From positions 11,251,374 to 11,315,373 of the forward strand of contig OW028580.1 of NCBI GenBank assembly GCA_932294295.1: DNA of 64,000 nucleotides. Direction: 5' to 3'. The notes under the pieces are model-generated. The model saw nothing but the letters and a program-made list of their open reading frames with translations. It was not told the origin of the DNA and did no database searches. The stretch is from Alitta virens. Its lineage: Eukaryota > Annelida > Polychaeta > Phyllodocida > Nereididae. Shown here in pieces: positions 13,301-25,075 of this stretch. Made by a program: the position numbers and the translations under genes. Every line of letters starts with the position of its first letter. The first letter of the stretch is position 1.

Positions 13301-16300
13301 AAGCTACCACATTTTAGTAACAGTAGAGCATTCCCCTTTCATTGTAGCTCTTCTATCGCTACCATATTTGTGGTAATGATAGAGCATTACTGTTTCATGA
13401 TAATTCACTGGACTGCTCATGTAAAAATTAAAAAGCATCTGAATTGAAGAGTTACACTCAAATCAAAATTCATTCTTAGGGTTTTCCTTTTTTTGTAATT
13501 TCTTTCCAGGTGGCATGAAGTTGACCTCATTCTTGACCCAAGATGGTGGCCTAATTTTAAGCAGGAGCGTGTTTTAGTCTGCACAGGGCGTTTACCCCAG
13601 AGTGCCAAACAAGAGGTTAAGTCAAGCAAAGAAACAAAGGATCTTTGGATGGTGGACAGTTTAGGAGGGGTTCTGCAGGACTACCCTGGAGGAGTTGAAA
13701 AGTTGCGAGTTACTTGTCCTATTCTTCTTGCTGGTGCTGGTGAGTTATAGAATTGATGTGCTTTATGTTAGGTGCGGTAAGTAAAACTATACCAGATGGA
13801 TAGCGTTTTCTTCCAAAGGCGGTGCTACGATCTGGTGCGAAGCACCGACCTTTCTTGCCGCTCCCCCAGAATCGGGGAGGGAAATGTCTATGCCCATCGT
13901 CTGCGCTTGAAGTGGTGCAATTCCTACGCACATTTTCTTTATTGCAAGAAGCCACTCTCTAAAACTGGTGCAGATGTTTTCTCTTCCCCAAAACTATATC
14001 AACGTGACAAAATTTGTCAGTGAATGTCACTGAACAAGTGTGTTAACGGCGTTGCATTGTTCAATGACATGTGCAGATTCCTCGCTTTGTAGGTTTATGT
14101 ACAGCCAGAATCACAGCTGAATGTCATTGCATGGTCTGTTTGTTGGTGGTGCCCACTGTATTTGGCTATACGAACAGCTTCAAATCCAGATCACTTTGGC
14201 GGTAGTGAATACTTTGGTTAGGTCAGCATGTGCAATAACTGCCCTAGAGCATATTGAATACCAGGCTGTGTAATAATGTAAGAGGGGTGAGCTTTGCAAA
14301 CTAATGAAATTTGTCTATTGTTCAATAATTGACCTTCAATTACAGGTGGACAAGAACTGTACATCATCAGTGGGGGAGGTCGGAAATGCGGGAAGATGGT
14401 GAAGTACATGCCAGAAGAAGGTATCGTCAAGATGGCTTCCATGAAGCAAAAACGCTCGAGAGCTACTGTAGCCGAATTGGACGACTGGTTCTTTGCAATT
14501 GGAGGCGAGAAAGAGAAACACGGAAGTAGTCAGACTCGACTTGTTAATTACGTCGAACGTTACTCTAAGAAGTCAGACAAATGGAGTAAGGCGAAGAGTC
14601 TTCCTATCTTGGCCAGGTAAATGACAACAACAAAAAACTGATTTTTTCAAATAAAGTAAATTGAATGCTAAGGTATTCTGCAAGGCAGTGCAAGCGTTAA
14701 ATTATCAAAGAAGTTTTTGGATGCTTGGGATTTAGCATATATTGCTTTGTTGTCCTTTAGCTGATATCATAAAATTGAGTCAAAGTTTCAAACATTGAAT
14801 CATGTTACATATGCAGTGAGGAGTGTGCAGTTGTTAAATTCATAATGTCTTAATTTTACAGAGGCATGTCAGCAATCTCTTACAGAGGGAAATTGTACAT
14901 ATTCGGTGGGGAAACTGCTACAGACAAGACGAGCAAATCCTCTGTGTCCGCTAATGTGTATTGGTAAATTTATCTCAGCAATGAGGTTTTACTATGTTCA
15001 TTCATACTGTATAAACTATTACATGTGCATTTGTTGATCGGTTTGCGAAAGTCTGCATATATATATAATATCACGTGGTTGCGATTTGTTTCCAGCTATG
15101 ACCCATCGCTCAATTCATGGCAGGAGGGAAAACCTATGAAGTTCCCGAGAGCTTGGTCTGGTTGTGCTGTGTACAGGGACAAAATCTATGTCATAGGTAA
15201 AGGATCACACCTTGTTTCCATAAGCACATGATATGTAATCTGTGCTGCGTCTTGTGTAAATGCGTATTAAAGAAATATTAACATTTTTGAAATTAGAAGT
15301 TGTTTCCATGTGTGTCCAGTGAATGTAATCCATAGTGCGCATTGCCAAATGATCCTTTGGCATCCCTGGCTATATGTGTATTTAGTACAATATATGATGC
15401 CAATGTTTGTTTTCAGTAATATTACCTGCTCATTCAAGTGGTGAGCCTCGGGCAGGCAATTGTTGCATGTCCCTTTAATTAACCAATGTCTCTTTTATCT
15501 TGTGAACCGTCACATTGTGATATCTGACGTCCACATTATATTATTCTCTTTTACGTAGGTGGATCAAGTGAACCTCTGACCTCATCTGATATGCCACAAT
15601 GCTTTGGAAATGCCCTTAAATCCATTGAGATTTATAACCCATGCACAGATACTTGGTCGGATGGACCTGAACTCAGCAAACCATTGGCTAACGCAGGAGT
15701 CATCAAGTATCTTGGATCTGTGGCTGTTGTTGGTGAGTAGAGAATGACCAAGTGTAAGAATTGATTGGACATGGTAACATGGTCAAAATAAAATAGCAAT
15801 CAGCTGCAATGCACTAGAAGTACTAAAAGAAATCATGACAAGGCCATGCATGGTAAAACAGTACATGGGTGTCACACCTAGTTTTGAAACTCATCAATGT
15901 AAGCTGGACAAGTTTCTTTTCAACTATTTATTGGTGCATTAAAATTTGGGAGCTGTTACTAGTGTTACTCTTTGAATAGACCTTGATGTTAATTTTAACT
16001 TGACCATTTTGAAACACGTGAGAAACAGGGTGCAGACAAAGCGCTTGCACGTAAAAAGATTTAAGTTGTGGATCAGAGGGTCAGCAACTCTGACTCTGCA
16101 TATTGCATAAAATGAGATTAATAGAGTGCTCCGTTCCTTTCTGATAGTACTTATTATTCCAATTAATGTCACGTTGATCAGTATGGCAACTTCAAGTGGT
16201 GAAAGTTTTTGTTCGCACCCAGTAAATAGCCAGTTTGGTATTGTTTTTTTTTAATAACAAATTTAAATTATTCTGCAGGTGGTGTTGGACCCTCAGGACC

Positions 16301-16844
16301 ATGCCGGGACCTCTGGTTGCTAGCAGAAGAGGGATCGATGTGGACTCTCATTGATTCCCAGCTGGGTCTTCGAGTCACTCCCAGCCTATATTCCACATGC
16401 ACTCCGCTGTTATTGAAGTCACCCAAAGGACTGAAACTTTCCCATGACATGACGAGTGACAGTAGCTTCAGTTCTGTCAATCAGAGCATGACCCCTGGAA
16501 ATTTGTCAAAAATGCCCCCACCAAAAAGTAAGAAGAGAGTGGGATTCTTGGGCACAAGTGACTCTATGGACAGTGATTCGAGTCTGGAAGAAGTTCAAGG
16601 CATGCATCGATCAATGCAGCAATCCATGCAGCAGTCCATGTTACACCAATCGATGATGCATCATTCTATGCATCAGTCCATGATGCATCAATCAATGCAC
16701 CAATCGATGCATCAGTCAATGCATCAGTCAATGCATCAGTCTCGGATAATGCACCAGTCACAGTTGCATCGGAGCTACATGGCTATGGACTCGTCCTCGG
16801 ACAGTTGGTCTTCAGACGAGAGCCACATGTCTGCTTGGCCGTAG
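4325..16844 (+). CDS. BTB-BACK-Kelch protein (kelch-like family), 10 exons, 759 aa
   Basis: The coding exons are 4325-4678, 5037-5225, 5443-5598, 5682-5818, 13510-13739, 14346-14616, 14862-14963, 15096-15196, 15559-15732 and 16279-16844. Every junction is GT-AG and keeps frame, giving 759 residues. Residues about 35-118 are a BTB domain (GELCDVILVAEGQEFPCHR, YFHAMLTGGF). Exons 2-4 are the BACK domain (AAHMLELASLMDACARFM). Exons 5-10 carry Kelch repeats (ELYIISGGG, KLYIFGGE, YDPSLNSWQEG, DKIYVIGGS, YNPCTDTWSDG). The family normally serves as substrate adaptors for Cullin-3 ubiquitin ligases: BTB and BACK bind Cul3, and the propeller binds the substrate. An unusual tail (about 677-731) is built of MHQS/MQQS repeats and follows a Ser-rich acidic stretch. 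Intron 4 is 7.7 kb of repeats. Poly(A) signals lie near 17353-17366. The orthologue is not assigned. Confidence 0.9.
6524..6598. repeat. GATA/GACA microsatellite
   Basis: A run of gata and gaca tetranucleotides with occasional interruptions, seen directly. A second long block of the complementary ctat/ctgt type follows at 6901-7142. Confidence 0.9.
6740..6845. repeat. Interspersed repeat fragment rich in G and C runs
   Basis: The stretch contains tttggggagggggaacagtt and ccccaatcccccatgccccc and ends in ttgctacgccactg. A G-rich tail ending in a 'variable, gct acgccact' word looks like the end of a dispersed element, because its composition differs sharply from the AT-rich intron around it. 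The family is not identified. Confidence 0.4.
6901..7142. repeat. CTAT/CTGT microsatellite, 240 bp
   Basis: Long run of ctat and ctgt tetranucleotides, grading from mostly ctat on the left to mostly ctgt on the right, which suggests two expansion phases. Any reading frame through it (YLSIYLSI-type peptide) is an artefact of the repeat. Confidence 0.95.
7488..7685. repeat. Minisatellite, units of about 20-27 bp
   Basis: Imperfect tandem copies of a unit like caccacaacagtcccacttt cg, degenerating into versions with 'gccccaaaaaagt' and 'gccccgagaaagt'. Seen directly. A peptide read through it (RTTTVPI-type) reflects the repeat, not a gene. Confidence 0.8.
8400..10300. mobile_element. Candidate non-autonomous element with inverted ends and 22-bp subterminal repeats
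   Basis: The left end reads tacgtaactacagagctttt then aaagggacatgcaaaa. The reverse complement of the right end reads tacgtacggagcttttaaag then ggacatacaaag, so the ends are inverted copies. Just inside each end is a tandem array of about 22 bp (ttttcgttccctcgcaaata on the left; the matching tttgcgttcgcacgaaaata form on the right when reversed). The interior contains two direct duplications: a word with aaaatcggtctaatattagg and agcagcagccttttaaagta at 8707-8757 and 9932-9988, and gcaaaaacgagaatattctt at about 8898 and 9642. It has no protein-coding capacity. The exact ends and target duplication are not resolved. Confidence 0.5.
9700..9832. repeat. GATA-type microsatellite
   Basis: Run of tagatatgtagatatatagatat units within the candidate element at 8400-10300. 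A smaller run of the same type is at about 8950-8980. Confidence 0.85.
11060..11160. repeat. Minisatellite, 18-bp unit
   Basis: Four to five tandem copies of gttggccccttcatcaaa with small variants. It is followed at about 11242-11280 by a cagt/caat run. The corresponding peptide (VGPFIK repeats) is not a gene. Confidence 0.9.
11975..12370. repeat. Tandem duplication, about 200 bp per copy
   Basis: Copy 1 (about 11975-12170) and copy 2 (about 12171-12370) share, in order: tggccacagctt/tggccacaactt, caattcttg, ttttgaccaa, a central ctaac word, and ctgttgatctcaaacag/ctgttaaactcaaacag. They look like two copies of a dispersed repeat in tandem. Not coding. Confidence 0.7.
12866..12900. repeat. 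GATA microsatellite
   Basis: About seven gata units followed by gatac variants. Seen directly. Confidence 0.9.
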
Positions 16845-17923
16845 AGACAATTTAAGTAACAATGCATTTCGTCAGTTGAACTATACGCACAATACTAATG
16901 CACTTGAAATGCATCCGTGTGATGTATCAAACTGCCTGATGTTGCCGCTGTAATAACATTAACACTAACTTTAATCAGGGCCTCAACTTTTACTGATCTC
17001 ATCTCATGTTGTTTGTCGGGATAAAAAGGTGACTCAATCATGTAGTTGAATATGTGAATGTTGTTCAAAATGCCACCGTTAATGTACATATAATCATAAC
17101 TAGACAAAGAATGACTCCTGACACAAGAACCTCATCTGCACAAGGTGTATGTTTCAGTTGGTCACATATTTCTGTAATGTTGAATATTTTATGTGAGATT
17201 TCTATTTTATATGACAGTATACTATTGTATAAATATTGTTTAGAAGGTAGCCCCAAGACTTAGATCATGCTTATTGCAACTTGTTTTCATGAAAATGTCT
17301 CCACAAACTGATGTTCAAGGTTAACATGCTGTATCAGTCATGCAAAGCATGAAATAAAATAATAAATGTACTTAACAAAACAATTATACTATGCAATCTC
17401 ATAACAAATCAAAACAAGTGCCTTGTAATTGCATTTAGCTACTTTTTTTAGAGTCCTAGGTTGGATTGTACACAGGTTTGTAAATATCACAATGATTACC
17501 AAAAAAATCAAGACTTCTCCAATCAGTAACATTTGTCAGTACGTTGCCAGAAAGAGCTATTTTATTTAGAATAAAGAAAAAGTAAAATTCTGTTCATAAT
17601 CTGACAAATACTTGAATTAAGGCCAGACTTTTTAAATGTTTTTAAAATTTTTGAAACACAGTACATTCAAGCTTCAGACAAGAATTAAACTTAAGTTACG
17701 ATGCAATTGTGAATAATGTAGTTATTCTGGTTTCACTCTCTAAAAATCATATTAGGGTTTATGAAAATAACAAACTTAAATAACTGTACCAGTTACCCGT
17801 TACATTTATGTGACACAAGTTAAATAAGTATATTTTTGCAATAAAATGTATTAAACTATATTTCAGTCTTTGTGATTTAGCAGACGTAAGATATATTTAT
17901 TCAAAGTGCTAAAAATGCCGCTG
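16845..17923. other. Convergent 3' regions of the Kelch and JMJD4 genes
   Basis: The gap between two genes that face each other. Aataaa signals on the + strand at 17353-17358 and 17361-17366 could end the Kelch transcript, giving a 3' UTR of about 0.5 kb. On the - strand an AATAAA (17901-17896) lies about 25 bases past the JMJD4 stop, and another sits near 17570. No additional gene is seen. Confidence 0.6.
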
Positions 17924-20900
17924 TCATTTATAGTCTGTTATACGTTTCAGGAAATCTTGTGGAGTTTCCGCACATTTTGAGAAATCTACTTCTTCCAGTT
18001 CACTCAAAGTTCTGATTAAGTCTTCCATGACATTCGTTATTTGAGTCAAGTCAAACAATGCATGGTTTCTGCCGTATGCATTGTAATACTTCTTTGAGGT
18101 TTGGCAGATATTGTCGGATTCCAAGTAACACAAACATTCAGGGACACCTTTTTTGTTGCTCAGTGTCTGTACGATGGTTTCACCTCCATTTTCACAAGTT
18201 ATTGATGAAACTCTGTGGTTTGCAATCAGCTGAAGAAACTGCAGGAACTCTGCGAAATCCATTCCGCAACTTGCTTTGAGCACAAGCTGAAAATAAAATG
18301 TGAAATGGTTTTACGTATTAATAGGGCTTAAGTTCCATCCCCGGCCTGGGAACTCATCATAGCTACATCCCATCAGGACGTTGACCGCATGAGACATTTA
18401 ATGGGAGAAGCCTTGTACCGAAGTGTCTATGCTGAGGCAAGTGAGAGAGGTGAGTAGAGAATGACCAAGTGTAACATTTTTGTAATTAGAAGTTGTTTCC
18501 ATATGTGTCCAGTGAATGTAATCCATAGTGCGCATTGCCAAGTGAACCATGGGGTAAATTTGTATTGTGGTGTGGACTTGGTATCAAAACAAATATACTT
18601 AATTGCACATTGTCTAGTATTACTAAATTTCACATTTGTTGCTCCAGATAATTTAAAATAAAAGATATCAGACAACAGCTTACCTGGCACTGTTGGTGCC
18701 ACCCTTCCATACCTCGGCAATCTGATATCTCTTTCTGCACATCCTTGAGGCAGGACTTGATGTATTCCCAGCACAGGTCAATGTTGCAGCCATTATACCA
18801 GTTGTGGTTGATGGAAATGGTATTTTCCTGAAAATATTTAGACAAAAACAATATCAAATTTTGTGTTAAGGATTTATTTGCAGAGGACATACACCACAAA
18901 TGTATTATTTGCTAAGATTAGAAATGTCAGAAAATATTTACTCTAATTCAAGACCGTGACACCAAAGACTACTTGTAGTTTCATTAATGCAATATGGCCT
19001 ACTCGTAAATATGATTTTATATTTGTGACTAACAACCTTTAAGATTCACACGGGATAGTTTGATTATCAATTTATAATAGGAACAGTTTTGCTTTTGACA
19101 TTGAATAGAATGAATTTATGAATACGCTACCATATTCCAAACTTGGTGATGCCACCCAGATGGAACAAAAAGGACTTGTCCTGGCATCTGGATGACCTCA
19201 AATCCTCGGTGTCCGTCAAAGGCACTGGGATACTTCACTTTGTCCTGAAGGTCATTTGAAGTGAGGTCGTAAGCTAGGTTGCCAAGTTTGTCCTTGAAAT
19301 GTTTCTCTTCACCTTTCAGAGAAAAATATTTATGTAAACAACTAGGACCCTGATTCAGAATATGAACCTTTATAAAAATTCTATATTCTTTGAATGTTGA
19401 AGGGTGGTGTTTTCTCACTGGAAAGCACAGACACCCTCCAGCAGGGGCTGCATGGTGTATTAAACAAACCAGAAATTGTCTTAACACACCAGCCCTTCCT
19501 GGAGAGTGCTTGTGTTGGAAAGACACAATGCATAAGCTGTTCCCACAGGCATTGCCAACACATATTGCGATGACTTTAACTAATATCTTATTAAATAGTT
19601 TTACTGCCAAGTGCTGCAAACCCACTGTCATGTTGACGAATGTCTGTGCTGTTCGTTTGTTATAAATTGTCCTTACAGCAATCTAGTAAAATCCAGTTCT
19701 ACCAACCTGGTGGAAACAGAATCCATTTCTTGCAACCAACTATGTTCGCAGACCAACTGTACGACTTGAAAACGTCTGTGTGAAATGGTGTCCTGCAGCA
19801 CAAAAAGTGAGTATGAGAACTATTTGTTTTTGAACAGAAAATAGCATCTACTCATGATGAAAAGTAAAGATTATGATTTGTAATCCTCACCATGAACCCT
19901 TTGGTCCAATGTAGACAAATCTGTAGTCGTCTGACAGATCTTCACCCATGTCCCAACTTTCATTTAACCAGTCCGAACAGAAATACACTGGCACTTTGTA
20001 AGCTTCATAGTCAGGAAACTCCCTGGACAGAAAAAATCACCATGCTGTTCAATATTATTTATGCGCATTGACTAAAACAACTGCCATCACAATGATGTAC
20101 GGCATGTATTAACAATGATTATATCAATATCTATATTAGAGAACATCACAATTTGTAGTACGAGCATGATTTTGAATGACAGGTGATCACAGTCGACACT
20201 ACAATTCCAAGCGTTCAATTGTTAAGATTCTTTCAAATTTCAATTTACTTCTTACCACCATGCAACACTTAAGCGGCGTTCACATTGTCATGGTTAAGAC
20301 CTCTGTATGACCAAGGACGTAAAAATTGGGCTATACTTGCTCACTCGTAGCTCTGTTAATCACATATAAATTCTTTCCACGAGCGTACATGTGGCAGTCG
20401 TAGATCGCTCGGCTGACATCCATCGACCGCTTGCTGAACTTCAAACGCTTGCTGAACGTCAGTCGCCAAGCATCCGTGAGGCACTCGTAGATCACTCGTG
20501 TTTCAAGAGTAAATGAGGATAGGGCTACAGATGGGCACGGGCGATGACGGGCGGGCAACAGAGGTCTGCTGAGTGTTTCACGCACGTTCTATGAGTGGAC
20601 GCCAGTGCATGGCGAGTATACACAGATGGACACTGGCTACACGGAAAAGTACGTAGCGCTTGCCGAGTGAATCCCGAGCAAGTTACGTTACTAATGTAAG
20701 CAATTCACTAGTAGAATGTCCGCCTAGCACCTCTCCACGTATGGTCACGGATGATCTAGCACTACCAGGAGGGTTCTATGGCTAAGGAGGAGTATCCGTA
20801 GAACGCTTGGCGAGTGAAACAGGTATGGCCAATGATGACCAAGAGTAAAAAAGAATTTCATATGTGGTCATAATTAAGTAGGTCGTATCTGTGAGAGTGT

Positions 20901-21693
20901 GAATGCCCCTTTAGTTGCCTTCATGTGTAAGCTTTAAAACAAAAGATAATTTTGGATGTTACAAATTACAATAAGGTTAATATAAAAATATTATGGAGTT
21001 GAAGCATACCTAGTGAAATGCCAGTCCTTGAGATACAGACATTTAGTTTCCGATGATGCCTCCTTTGATGACATTTCCTTGAGGTATTTTATGTAATCTG
21101 ACATCGACATGTCTTCCTTAGGGTGAGATGAATATTGCTCAACATTGCAATTGGCAACAGGTACAGTAGCATGTCCTGAAATAGTAAAACAATTGCCTAT
21201 ATTATAGGCAAGATTCAGTAATGCTTCAAAATCTAAAAATGCTCTCCAGTGTCTATTTAATTTCCTTGTTAATATATTTACATAGATTTTTCTACGTTCT
21301 GTAGAAAATAAAATTACCAAAGCTTTCCTCTAAATGTTCAAAGTCAGGGGACTTCTGATCTGTTGCCCATTTTTCTCGGCTCAGCCAGGATTCAGTTGCC
21401 CAAGCATCAAGCAGACATGGTCGGTTTGGCAACAAATAATTCCTGCAAAAATATGAGTCATGCAGTTGTCACACGTGGTTTGATTATTGTCAATTTTTCA
21501 CAAAACTATGAAAAGTGTCATCAGTCATGCATGAGGGTACATGATCTCATACGAACCTGAAAAATTCCTCATAACTCAATGGATTTTTAATCTGATCAAT
21601 TTGTTTTATTGTAGCATACGTCTCTGAGCGCAGTTCTTGCACGGTAAGTCTCCCTTCCCTTATGTCATTCAACGACTGGTCTGATATGTCCAT
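17924..21693 (-). CDS. JMJD4: JmjC-domain 2-oxoglutarate/Fe(II) oxygenase, JMJD4 type, 8 exons, 444 aa
   Basis: Exons on the - strand are 21693-21557, 21442-21318, 21175-21010, 20022-19891, 19792-19707, 19312-19131, 18827-18684 and 18286-17924. All junctions are GT-AG and the frame is continuous, giving 444 residues, close to known JMJD4 proteins. Recognisable blocks are EEFFR-NYLLPNRPCLL near residue 45, PVANCNVEQYSSHPKE, CLYLKDWHF, VPVYFCSDWLNE, the HTD iron-binding pair near residue 192 (WTPFHTDVFKSYSWS), KKWILFPPG, VPSGWHHQVWNM with the distal histidine near residue 270, and ISINHNWYNG. Human JMJD4 hydroxylates a lysine of translation termination factor eRF1; that role is inherited by homology. 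The first ATG giving a complete N-terminus is at 21693. Intron 3 holds a candidate transposon (20269-20914). Confidence 0.93.
20269..20914. mobile_element. Candidate MITE-like element in JMJD4 intron 3
   Basis: The left end reads ttaagcggcgttcacattgt and the reverse complement of the right end reads ctaaaggggcattcacactc, an imperfect inverted repeat of about 22 bases. The 640-bp interior is GC-richer than the intron and repeats short words such as cactcgtagatc, cgcttgctgaac and cgagtga in both orientations. It has no coding capacity, since the only open frame is a by-product. A clean target duplication is not visible; ttaa-like bases lie at both edges. Confidence 0.55.
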
Positions 21694-24600
21694 AGCACCT
21701 GTACAATAAATCGAATGCCCATATAATGCTGTAGTCCATAAATGTCCATTAATTGGTTTTATGAACATTGAAGTTGCTACCCGTTTAACAATCATCATTG
21801 AAATATCTCTTTACTGGGATTATCATAATTATAGACTCTATTTAGTGAGGCGGCATAACTATAAATACCATAACAATTGTGATAAAAGCACCAAATCTGT
21901 CACAATTATAGCCAAGGGCAATGTTAACAGTTCTGGCTATTTTGAAAAATAGTGGTATCGTTTACTTTTACATCTACCCAATCCCATGGCTTTATCTGGT
22001 TATAAATACTCAATATTAACTAAAATATGTAGAAATTATATATATATATATATGTATAAAATTTAAATTTTAATGAATTTGTGTACACAATGGTGCATGG
22101 ATGGCACTAGGCGCGTAAGAATATGTGTGCTTAATGTAATTGTAACAGGCTTAAAAATATTTAGCAATATTTAGTGCAAGAAATTGTAATAACATACTTG
22201 CTAGTAATCAATATTTAGACCTTAGAGAGGCCTCCCACAAAATAGAGAATTTACCTTTTAAATATCTCTTTACTTGTGTATTTGTCTATGTATGTTTCAA
22301 TCAATGTTTGTATATAAAAAAATGTCTTTGTCTGTCTAAAACTGCTGTGGCACATTGTAAGCACTCTTGGCCACAGGGCTACTGTTCCGACCCATTGAAA
22401 AACGGGCGATCAATTCAAATCCATCATACTCCCATGCAGCTACACTGTCATTGTTTATAACATCAACATGGTGTTAGCTGGCTTATAAGGAGGTGGGGCC
22501 AGATCTTGGTGGTCATGAATATGCATCACTTGACCTAGTATAACTGTTTGAGGGTGCCGTGTTGTCAAGGTTTTGACTTGACAGGGTGGGTGGAATCCAT
22601 TGAAAAACTGGCGATCAATTTGACCTGTGTCTGAATCCTAGGCAGCAGCACTGCCCCTCTGATTGTAATATTGTGTAACAAAGAATAATAATAAGTATCA
22701 AGAACCTGCACTCTCGTAAGTAGGACGCGCTATGCCTACAGGGAAAAGGAGGCGCATTGTTAACCGAGCTGATTAAGTCATAAGCAGAGAACAATCGGCG
22801 AATATTGTGTGACATAATACTGACCGATTATGACGTCATATGCCATGATACGGAAATGGTAGCTTTCAGATTTCGGTGTTTGTTGACCTTGTAAATATGG
22901 TAAATATTTAGTCCATTTGCCATTATGACAATGAAATAATGTGGAAATGACATTTTAATGTGTTGTTCATGTGAAATTAGCAAGTCTACGCACTTTACTG
23001 GAAATTTCTGAATGAATTTTATTATCCACTAGGGGCGTTAAATAACTCCGGCGCGCTCTATGCATGCTGGGAAAAGGAGACACAGCATTTACAATGGTAG
23101 TATTCTGGGCTTTTTCGTGGAGCACTCACGTTTCGTAAAGCACGATTTGTATTCGACTGGAGGTTACAAAAAAAATTGTAAATTTTCGTGAAGCACAAAC
23201 TAAGAAAAAAGTATGTAAACGTCTGTAAAACAGAGTCACGTGATCAGATGTGGACAAAAAGTTAATGAAGAGCGTCGCCGATTCGCGTCTTTAGTTATTT
23301 TACAAAAAAATGAGATCGGTGCATGTTGATTCCATTCACACCATAAGCGAACTAAAAATAAATTTTTGTACATAAGGAACTTGAAGTTTTGAAAATCGGA
23401 CGAAAATTGAAGGAGCTGTTTAATAAAATGTATCACTAAGCAGGGCACTAATGACGTTTATTTGTGCCTCGTTTTCATGTCATTGGTCATAAAAGACAAC
23501 GCAATGTGAACAAACCGGCAATTTTTTGATGGAATGAAATTAAATGCCAGGTGAAGTTTACTTTGATAGTTTTAAAGAAAAAAATAATTTTCTGTGTGCT
23601 ATAGTGTTGCCTCAGATTCTATTTCTTTGCTGAGGTCTCTGGTTAGTTTGAAGTTTTCCATGAATTTAAAGAGGTGCCTCAAACACACATATGGAGCAGA
23701 TGAGAAAGTTTTCGTTTTTCTTTTCATCGAGTCACCGCACAAGTGGGCGTGGCCTAAATGTACTACATGGCAAATTTCCAGTTGAATGTCACCAATGTAA
23801 AGTATAGCGAGTGGCGCTTCTTAGTAGTTATTCTTTGATTGTAATGATATGACAGCAATGAGGTTTAAACCTCTTTGATGACAGGGCATGTAAATGGCAT
23901 CCTGAGAGTTGGTGAAATGTTGTACGATTGTAGCAAAGAATTGTAGTTACAGTCCTGCAAGCACATCCTAGGTCCCAGTACCCTGGGAATCTACCCCTGT
24001 AGTTTCACTATTTCACTTTTGACCTAGTTCACTGCTCAGCCAATCATAGGGCTGGCTTAGAGGAGGTCTAAGCAACAATTTATGTGACCTTTCCTTTCAC
24101 ACCATTTATGGCAGCCAATTAGCTGTGGTCTGGCACTGTTTGAATATGGGAGCAACAAGTACATACTTGTAAACTCAGTAATGTCCAGCTCTTAACTTGC
24201 ACAAAGACAACTGTGCCTGCTAAAATCGATTTCATTATTACATAACTTTGAACTTAGATTTGACAACTTAATTTAATTATCTTGTATAGTATCCCATGCA
24301 ACATGCATTTATGGTGCTAATTAATTTAAACTGATTGATATTATAAATGACATAGACAAAAATAAAATAAAAATAATGTCATGTTAAAATATTTACTTAT
24401 TATCAATGAATATAATATATAATTGATACATGGACATATTATTTTTATCATCACAATAGACAAGAAATGTTAAAAAAAAAACCCAGCTTTAGTGAAACGA
24501 CCAACTGCACCTCTGCTACTATGTTGTTGGTGACTAAACACAAGTCATGAGCTTGGAGAAATTAGACTAGTTTCACTTTGACATTACTGAGGGGTTAACT

Positions 24601-25075
24601 TGCTATTGGCTAAGACAAAACAGGGCAGGTCACCAAGGTCATTCTCATTAATATGCATGAGTTGACCCACATAGTGAAGCCAGTGGAGAGGGTTGCCAAG
24701 GCTTGGTGTGCAAGCAGTGTTGGAATACCTTGTTTCATTGAGAAAAATCTGCACGGTTTGAAATCCCGGTAGTCTCGTGACACTTCGCTTCGCATGAAAT
24801 GGCACACAAAATGCTAAGTGGAGAATGCGGTTCCATTGGCTGGGACCCATAGAGATACATATGCTGGGACCTGCATAAGCGCAAAGGCTAGTCGCAGCGG
24901 GCCAGCGGTTCCAGTGCTAACCTTGGTGCTAACAAAATGCTAAGTTGGTACCCTCCTTCGCACGAGTGTAGGAGACTGCGGTTCCAGTGCTAACAAAATG
25001 CTAGCCTCGCCTACTGCAAAATCCTCAAGAGGGCGCGGCCGTCGACGAAATCGCCACCTGGCAGAATTATTATGC
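21694..25075. other. Intergenic region upstream of JMJD4, repeat-rich
   Basis: No supported gene. About 22396-22425 and 22595-22625 share ccattgaaaaac and ggcgatcaatt as a direct repeat. About 23240-23460 is a second copy of the repeat at 3244-3470. About 24900-25010 carries, in reverse orientation and twice, the gcggttccagtgctaac block seen at 2731-2990. A short AT-dinucleotide run lies at 22037-22055. Confidence 0.5.

Larger units (their letters stand above)
5900..13509. other. Kelch intron 4 (5819-13509): repeat-filled
   Basis: This 7.7-kb intron contains no gene I can support. It holds GATA/CTAT microsatellites, several minisatellites, a candidate inverted-repeat element (about 8400-10300), a 200-bp tandem duplication, and at its two ends related sequences in opposite orientation (about 5930-6030 and 13212-13415). 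Separate entries cover the clearer repeats. Confidence 0.7.

Noticed and set aside
13719..14023. Overlapping frames on both strands near Kelch exon 5
   Set aside because: Intronic; part may come from a small GC-richer insertion at about 13790-13960, but no protein family is recognisable.
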